This document shows positions 56,921 through 64,000 of a stretch of 64,000 bases of DNA, piece after piece. Source of the stretch: Macrolepiota albuminosa (taxonomy: Eukaryota > Basidiomycota > Agaricomycetes > Agaricales > Agaricaceae); NCBI GenBank assembly GCA_027475525.1, contig JAMWFC010000025.1, positions 434,001 through 498,000 on the forward strand, given 5' to 3'. How positions within the stretch are numbered: the first letter of the stretch is position 1; each line of letters opens with the position of its first letter. A program made the position numbers and the translations under genes. Under the pieces are notes generated by a model. It did not search any database, was not told where the DNA came from, and was given only the letters and a program-made list of their open reading frames with translations.

Positions 56921-57375
56921 TCCCGACAGGGAAAGAGTATATGGTTTAAGTGCGAAAAGGTCACACGCAAATCACGAGAAACGTGATGCGGGATAAACTT
57001 CCATAAATCGGCATTCGTTTTTTTTCTGTGTCTCTTTAAAATCAAGAAGTAATTGCATGTAATCAAAAAAATTGGTACGCCAGCTCTATAGTCAACTGTT
57101 ATGAGTAACCACGTTGCGACGATACCGACAGACTTTAGGTACTATCAGATATCTGACGTAGCGAACAGAAAGTATCTCGCAATCCCAAAACGTATCAATA
57201 AAAAATTGGAACCACGCCATTCCATATCCTTCCAAATTCCAATCCAACCCTGGTCGTGATTATCCACCAAAAACTCTCAGGGAAAGTCCCAAACAAACCC
57301 CTTGCACCCATTGACCATCCGTTGCACCACCTGTAATCCAGAGTGGGCGTTTAAAAATGATGTTAAACAAGAATT
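56921..57375. other. Intergenic between the RSC1/2-like and zinc-finger genes
   Basis: 455 bases holding the promoter of the gene at 56920 and the 3' end of the zinc-finger gene. No feature stands out. Confidence 0.5.
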
Positions 57376-58954
57376 CTATCGGCGTTCTTCATGATTCAAA
57401 TCCAAGACCAACACGCGGCCTAACATGTACCCCCCATTGCTTCCAATATTTAAATTCCTGACGTCCTTTCCACCAAGCCCAAGTCCCAATCCAGGGCCAG
57501 GAAGAACGTTTTTCCAGCCTCGCGGGTGATACGGCGTCGACGAGACATTCTCATCCCAAGAGTCCCTCTCCTCCTCAGGCAAGTTCCGGCGCACAGGAGG
57601 AAGAGGGACTGGCGTACACTTTTTCGCCTCGGGAGGATTGAGGTTGAAGCCAAGGAGGGAAGGTGGAATCCAACGGGATGGCGATGGTGCACGGCGGCGA
57701 CGTTTGGGCCCTCCGGGGGGCCTGGTTTGGCGTGAAGGGGGCGAAGCAGCAGCCCGACTAGGAGAGTTGGCCTTGTCCGAGCTAGAAGGGGGGGATGAAG
57801 GTTCGGTGGTACGAGTAGTTCCGCCGGCAGCTAACTGTTGCGGTTTGCCGGTGGCGTGAGCCGCATTGACGGGCTTGAGGATGCATCGTCTAACATGCCT
57901 GTTCAGGTTGGACGGGACGCCGAAGCGACGGCCACATGTATCACAGACGAAGGCTAATAAGCGAGTTGAGTCTCATTGATGGACTTAACATGGACTCAGT
58001 GCTCACCTTTTTCGCCAGTATGAACGAGGAAATGCTGACGTTTGATTAGTTCCTTGTGTCAATGGAGCCAAAAGCGCATGCTCACCTTTTTGAGTGTGCT
58101 TGGTCGATCAAATCTGCGAGGTTTAATGTAATCAGACAACCCTGGCAATACGCGTTACCAACGGATTGGCTCACCGTTTATGGCACATCGTACAAGCGTG
58201 CTTCCTTTCTCGTGAGAGGCCATCCTCATGCGCCGGCTGAGCTGGATGAGGCTCCACAGGTTGTGTCATAGGGGCTTGCTGCGCCTGGCTGCTGCGAGTA
58301 GTGTCAGAGGGCGCGCGAAAAGAAACTTGAGGCGGGTTTGTGTCATAGGGGCTTGCTGCGCCTGGCTGCTGCGAGTAGTGTCAGAGGGCGCGCGAAAAGA
58401 AACTTGAGGCGGGTTCTTTGTATCGTTGCGTGCTGAGGTCTGGTTGAGCAAGACAGCCATAGATGCAGGGGTGGGGCGTTTGCGGCCGGTGAAAGAACCG
58501 ATGATTCGATTGCGTAGGTTGTTTGGCTCCTTTTATTTGACGCAAATTCACGCTCAGTAAGCTGAACCTGCGGTACGTGAGGTACAGACGCTAGAGGAAG
58601 TCCGTGGAGAAATTCGGCGCCTGCAGTCCATTGCCATTGCTGCGAGGGAAAATCCATTATTGCCTCGGCTTGAAGGCCACTTGTTGAAACCCGGCCGGAG
58701 ATCCCCAGTCCGGTGGCGCACAGACTAGTGCTGGACAGGTTCAGCGGAGACCCGCCGACTGGCTCTCCGCGGTCAGTGGGGTATCGATACCCTTGATGTG
58801 GATATGTGAGTGATGATCCTCTGGAGAAGTTTGCAAGATCCAGCCCAGTCGGCGACGCATAGCTACTACTGGACGCGGTCTGTCCAAGGTATGATGGCTG
58901 CATATGATAGATGTCTTGGTGAGGAAAGGGATGAGGATGATACTGTGTCTGCAT
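57376..58954 (-). CDS. C2H2 zinc-finger transcription factor (frame broken by a 77-bp duplication)
   Basis: A probable DNA-binding regulator. The N-terminal exon from the ATG at 58954 is Ser/Tyr/Pro-rich. An intron near 58585-58528 leads to GSFTGRKRPTPASMAV. The finger region is spread over short exons near 58230-57880: CTMCHKRFDRPSTLKKHFLVH (C2H2, CX2CX12HX3H), the linker HTGEK, then CDTCGRRFGVPSNLNRHVRRC, whose last ligand is Cys rather than His. A basic, Pro-rich C-terminus ends at 57376. The exact duplication 58261-58414 shifts the frame just before the fingers. With one copy removed, QQAPMTQ continues into PVEPHPAQPAHEDG and the first finger. The gene is therefore probably intact in the organism. 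Confidence 0.75.
58261..58414. repeat. 77-bp exact tandem duplication L (in a host gene)
   Basis: 58261-58337 is repeated at 58338-58414. The period is the same as in the eleven duplications of elements 1 and 2, but this one lies in single-copy coding sequence. Confidence 0.95.
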
Positions 58955-60027
58955 CGTTAGTGACTGGGAAAGCGGGTGACTGGACCTGCCCTCCTGTAGT
59001 TATATATTCGATGAAGCTCATACGTGCAACGCTCCCCTTAAACGAGGTGGGAATTCTGAAGACTGCCCACCTGCCACGATATTTTTACGTACGCGGAACG
59101 GCAATTCAACCGCTTGTTTCGATCTTCTCAACCAGAAAAACTATATTATAATCGTGTCTCGTGCATGCAATCCATTTAATGTGACCCCGATCCTACTTTT
59201 AGCGCGCTGAAATTTCGTTCCGAAACTGGTTCTCCTTCTCAGAACCCTAGATCTTCGCTGATTATTCTGATAGAGCTCTCGTATTCGGAACCATCATCAA
59301 CCTCATGTTCGGCCTCGTGTTGATACTTCAAATCGGTTATATCGGCGTCCTTGAACAAACAACTTTTTGGCTTTAGGCAGAAGTGTTTTACAATGCTCTC
59401 AATGAACAGGCCAATAAGTAGACGGCAATGCTTATGGATGGTAATCCGCCGGGACTTCTTCGTTTACCTCATTGTTGCTGCTTGTAGCAGCTGTACCTAA
59501 CTAGCCGATTCGGCGCCAGGCAACAGAAGTAACATGTACATATGCATTCTACGAAGGTACAGAAGTGTTCAAAGTGCCTGTCACGTTTCCTGGATAGAGT
59601 ACTTTAGAATTTCTTGGGATCGGGTCTACAAATATTGAGAGCAATCCATTAAGCCAAAGCACTGTCTACAATAGGGTTCAAGTATATAAACAGGAATAGC
59701 AAAGGAGATTGCACAACGACATTTTCTAAAATGACAAGGCATCATACGAGTAACAGGACATTTCCTACAGATAAAGTCTTATCCTTACTTGGTAAGTTTA
59801 TGGAGAAGCTTCGTACCCGCTGTCAAGACTCGAATGTTGGTGATTAAAAGGCACAAGAGACGAGAAACGCACATTGAGCGACCGATTCAAGTTGCTCCCT
59901 TGTCTTCTTTCCTGCAACCCTATCAACGGCACTTAAAGCACTCCCTAGGAGCCCCGGAGATGCTGTCGAAGGCCAAGGAGCAGAACTCGAGTATGGCGAT
60001 TGAGTTGACGATCCTAAGATAATAACA
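58955..60027. other. Intergenic, no gene recognised
   Basis: 1.07 kb between two minus-strand genes. It holds the zinc-finger gene promoter and the 3' region of the hydrolase gene. Confidence 0.5.
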
Positions 60028-63000
60028 TTAGAAATTGTTTGTCCTGTTGAGAAAGGTAGTTGGTTGGCTGGGCTCACGTCCTGGGTGAACTGGAGGAGCA
60101 GCAGAGGTGCTCGAACTTCCTGGATACCGACTCGATGAAGAGGGCATCATGCTAGAGGCACTGTAAGGCGTCGACCCACCGATGTAACCTGGGCTGTAGC
60201 CCGACGATTGTGGTTGAGAGTTACCAAAGTAACTATCTCCGCCCAGCTTATGGGGAATACGGAACCCACCTCCTTGCACCGGGCCATCGCTCTGAGGATT
60301 TGGCATTCCATGCGGAGGACCGTACAGTGGCAAAGAGTGCCCATCGTAAGAAGTGAATCCGGGATAGGAAGACCCTTGTACAACAGGGAAACCGTGTCCC
60401 GTCGTCTGGCCTGGGTAATATGATGTCTCAGTTACTGGGCTACGAGGGGGCGACACGTGAGAGGGGTCTTCAAATCCTAGATTGTGCGATGCAGGCGGGT
60501 AATATCCAGATGGGGAATAGGGTAAAGATACTATCTGACTTGAATTCGCCGAAGTATTATTCGATGAGTAGGAAGATATATCACTGGGTCCTTGAGGGAA
60601 GAGAGGAGCGCCACCAGTTGACGGATATGGCGAGCCCCCAAGTGGGTGTGTCGACGTATCCGGCCCATGGATCGGAGGGACGCCAGGTATCAAGTATGCT
60701 GTTTGTACGGGCCCGCATAAAGGCCCCCCCTGCTGACCTGCAGTAGGAGTCCCACCAGACGTCGTGAAATATGGATGCACTGAACTCATGGCAGAGTGCG
60801 GGCGTGGAGGTAATGGCCCTGATGGCATTGAAAGATTGCCAGGATATGACGATTGTTTAGCCGGCGGTGGTGATTGGTGTCGAAGGTCGTCCTTAATGCC
60901 CCATTCTGGAGGTGCCCACAGTCCCTGGCTTGTCGGAGGCCGAGTTGGTGGCGTCGGTGAGCTCAATCGTGTGTGAGTTGCTTGCAACTGAGCGAGAGAA
61001 TGGAGAGGTCCCGGCCGATCATGATACACCGTTGAAGGACGAGAAGCGTGGACTAATGGTGGTGAAGCAGTTTGTCTTGAATCAACGGGATCAAGCCCAT
61101 GACCGCTGAATTCATTTGCAAGCGAAGCTACAGGGTCATATACGTTACCGCCAGCCGAAGGAGTATTGTTGAGTGCGTGTGTTGGGTATGTATTTATCCT
61201 GTCCGGAGTTGAAGAAGTCTGATCATATCCTCCAGGGGAAGTATGTGGAGAGATGCTGTGACGACCGTGACGATGCTGTGGTCGTGAGCCAGTGTTGACT
61301 GGTGGAGGTCCTATTGCTTGATGGGTCGAGCCGATATATGATTGACTTTGTGTAGATGTATCAACACCTGCTGTTAAAGTCGTGTCTTTTCTAGCAACAG
61401 ATGAAACGCTTGGAGTGGTAGCTGAATGAGTTATTGCCGTCGAGACATGAGCGACAGATGAAGGCTCGCTTGAGGGCCCTTCTGCCTCCAGTGAATAGGG
61501 TGGTGGAGGCTGCTCTTCCTTGTCTTCCTTTTGTGCAGCTAACCAGTCCCGGTAAGACATTCCTTCACCACCACCAGCAGTTCCGGCATGCTTGTTTACG
61601 CAGGATGCCCCCGAAACGAAATCGCCAGATTTGGTGTCCACAGCTTCGTACTTTGGGCGAGAAGACCAGTAGTCTTCAACTTCCTTAGATGGGAATGTTT
61701 CAAATATTTGCCGTTCGCTCCGTAAACCTTCGGCTGCAAGACCACAAATTCGCATGTACCTGCCAGATATTCAATGTGAGTTATCCATATTCAAGGGCTA
61801 TGCTTTGTAACGAACCAATCGGATGGAACATTATATCCATCTTCATCGAGGGACAGGAATCGGTGGCTCGCAGATACAGGGAGCATACGTTTGTTCTCGA
61901 TAGCGGGCATAAAAGCAGTTCCTTCATCGTACCTTGAATAGACGTTAAGAATGGGATGAAACGATGAGTGGAAATGAAACACGATCAACTCACTCATCCC
62001 ACATTGCACCATACATTGTACGGACCCCCAGGCGTTTGGCATTGAAGATTTGTTGCCACAAGAAACGGCCACCGTTTCGCTTGATATCATTGAAGCCCCA
62101 TTTTCCTTGAGAGACATTAAAACCCTGGTACTACTTGAACAAAACGTAAGCTGGGTAACAGGGAACTTACAGAACCTCCTGGAAGAACGACAGGTATGTA
62201 ATCAATTTGTCTCCAGCACCCTTCCTCATTGCGTTTCTTAATGAGCGCAACATCTCCCTTCATTTTGGTTTCTGCGAAATCATCGGCTTCCTTCTCATCA
62301 CGGTACCTTCCGACCGTCCAAGGTGAAATGGCGTCGAAGTCATTAAGCCAAACATCCAGAAATCCGGGATCTCGATCCGCGTCGCTAGTGGCCGTGCGCC
62401 AGTGCGCAGGAGTACCAGCCATGATATAGGCCCCCCCAGGAGTCACATCTCGGATATATTTGGTGACCGCTCTGACAAGCGCAGGCGTGTGCCCCGCATT
62501 CTCGAAGCCAAAGCCTAGAATGCAACGTAAGGTTGAGGGTATTGAGAAAAAAGTTCATCAACCATACCCCAAAGAGCAACAACAGCCTTTCCCTTTTCTC
62601 TGAGATAATTCGGACTGTCAAGGACACCTTGATCGCGAATAAGATGGATCCAATCGCATTGTAAAACCCTCTGGATATCGTCTGCAGGAACACCGGAGAC
62701 GTCGTACCTCAAGGTCAGTTATGAGCCGCAAAATCCATTTAATTGTCAAAGAAACGCATACATGATTGCAAAAGTTCTTCCCTCCTTCTCCGCAGCTTCC
62801 CTTACACGATCGCCAACTTCATCGCGTATTCGTCTAATTTCCCCATTCCCACTTTCGAGGTCGCATTGACTAGCGAAGCGCTGGAGGAACGCACCATCGA
62901 CTCCGTGCTCCGCCATCCAACGAAAGTGTCTGCAGAGTCGTTTCAGTGAACAAAAGAGAATCCAAGATTTTGTGCATACCTTTGAACGGTTTTGGGGTGG

Positions 63001-63488
63001 CGTGAAGAAAACAGGAAGACCTGTTCTCCTGATGCGGTCTTGAGTCCAGGAGCAGGAAACAATTCCGATGGAGAATAAGATGATACGTCGGGCCATAAAT
63101 CGATATTGGCTCGCCCTCCATCGGAAATCGGGGCGTCAAACCAATGAAGCCAACCATGATGTCCTGCAGAATTTGATGAATGAGCGGTGCCCAGACGAGC
63201 ATCGGTACCTACGCACCTGGACCGACCGGTTCTCCATCTCCTCCACAAGTAAACCTGCAATGAAATGTTATCTGATTATGAAATCGACTTCCCATTGCAA
63301 AATGATCCCGACTTACCATCCTTGGTAACCGACCATAAACTTGTCCTGGATCGTGGATGGATTGGCCCTGCAAAAGAAAGTCGAGACGAATCGACATGAA
63401 CAGACTGAGTAGAGTCGTACCGCTTTAGAACCTCCCCTTTTCCCTGGTTCTGATCATAAGAAGACATAGTCTGTACTTTTGTACTCAT
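60028..63488 (-). CDS. GH71/GH99-like glycoside hydrolase with long disordered C-terminal tail (990 aa)
   Basis: Relatives in basidiomycetes are often named xylosidase/arabinosidase; the substrate is not established. Ten exons join in phase: 63488-63421, 63367-63317, 63254-63217, 63163-62980, 62929-62762, 62707-62568, 62514-62171, 62124-61994, 61932-61816 and 61759-60028. The catalytic domain covers residues 25-430 (MVGYQGWFTCGGDG, DLWPDVSSYSPSELFP, AEHGVDGAFLQRF, YIMAGTPAHWR, MYGAMWDEYDEGTAFMP). Then come about 530 residues rich in Pro, Ser, Gly and Tyr without a domain. No signal peptide is visible at either possible start (63488 or 63467), so it may act inside the cell. The catalytic acids cannot be named with certainty. 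Confidence 0.8.
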
Positions 63489-63698
63489 GACATATGGTGG
63501 CTGAAACGAAATCGAAGTTGCAGTCTAAGCGTTCACAACGGTCGCAAGGTTATAACTAAATGACCCCTTGAAGGGACTGACAAAGATTTGACGGATAGTC
63601 CTAAGTAACGTGTGACGTGTCTCCTTTACTCCAGTGGGTTAACTTTCAATTTGAGAGCAGCTATTAAGGCTCCAACCCTTTAGTTTATTTACCATTTT

Positions 63699-63717
63699 TA
63701 AACGGTAAAACCGTTTA
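63699..63717. repeat. Perfect hairpin, 8-bp arms
   Basis: TAAACGGT, three spacer bases, then ACCGTTTA. It lies 11 bases left of the T run. It may be a transposon end or a palindromic protein site. Confidence 0.6.
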
Positions 63718-63725
63718 CTTTTACT

Positions 63726-63728
<3 letters not shown>

Positions 63729-63803
<75 letters not shown>
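63729..63803 (-). repeat. 75-nt homopolymer T run (A run on minus strand)
   Basis: An uninterrupted run of 75 T. It could be the poly(A) tail of a minus-strand non-LTR retroposon. Its length is close to the 77-base period of the duplications, so it may be extended or collapsed by assembly. Confidence 0.8.
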
Positions 63804-63804
<1 letters not shown>

Positions 63805-64000
63805 GTGGTTCTATTGATTGTTAGACGTATCTACATGTGTTAGCTTCTACCAATCTGAGAAAAAGGTTATCTATGTCATTTGTGTTGCAGGAGTTGTCTC
63901 CTAGTCAATTTAGGAAGGAGTTCTGTTGGCCCACCTCAGGGAAATGCCGTTACGCACATTGTGTGGGGCTCGGTTGTTCCTATCTGTTTCGTCCCGGGGG

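Larger units (their letters stand above)
63489..64000. other. Upstream region of the hydrolase gene and right edge
   Basis: No gene. It contains the hairpin at 63699-63717 and the T run at 63729-63803. 63804-64000 is ordinary sequence that could be the 5' side of a minus-strand retroposon ending in the A tail. Confidence 0.4.

Overview
The window is nuclear DNA of a filamentous basidiomycete, most likely an Agaricomycete. The host genes carry many short introns (about 45-60 nt) with GT-AG borders, an RSC1/2-type bromodomain-BAH protein has typical fungal architecture, and the mobile DNA is a basidiomycete mix: Ty3/gypsy, a chromodomain Ty3/gypsy element, a tyrosine-recombinase retroelement, a Tc1/mariner element and a copia relic. 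There is no bacterial-style operon, no CRISPR array, and I found no RNA gene.

Layout. 1-25371 is a nested stack of three LTR retrotransposons. Element 1 (+ strand, left end outside the window, 3' LTR 9609-10512) sits inside element 2 (- strand, 10513-18398, a relative of element 1). Element 2 sits inside element 3, a chromodomain Ty3/gypsy element (- strand, to 25371) that has lost its protease and RT core. Between pol and 3' LTR, element 1 carries an antisense six-exon gene (7033-9438) for a 726-residue protein with a Zn2Cys6-like cysteine cluster. 25372-36735 holds host genes: a short-chain dehydrogenase (27903-29256, -), a basidiomycete protein of unknown function (30607-32127, +) and a single-pass membrane protein (34951-36735, -). 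About 37270-50500 is a CpG-poor graveyard of decayed elements. It separates the first membrane-protein gene from its paralogue (51356-53125, -). 51356-63488 holds four host genes, all on the minus strand: the membrane-protein paralogue, the RSC1/2-like protein, a C2H2 zinc-finger protein and a GH71/GH99-like glycoside hydrolase with a long disordered tail. The right edge has a 75-nt T run.

Two observations dominate. First, twelve exact tandem duplications all have a period of exactly 77 bp. Eleven are in elements 1 and 2, and one is inside the host zinc-finger gene, where removing one copy restores the frame. This looks like an assembly artefact (unmerged 77-mer overlaps), and many of the apparently broken frames come from it. 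Second, element 1 is saturated along its whole length, coding and non-coding, with the degenerate hexamer TTRSCG/CGSYAA, about 8-11 times the chance rate. Element 2 is instead rich in TAGCGC/GCGCTA, and a decayed LTR of its family seems to keep those CpGs while losing others. Together with the antisense Zn-cluster protein, this suggests a self-recognition or anti-silencing system of the kind known for plant VANDAL transposons. That is a hypothesis, not something the sequence proves.
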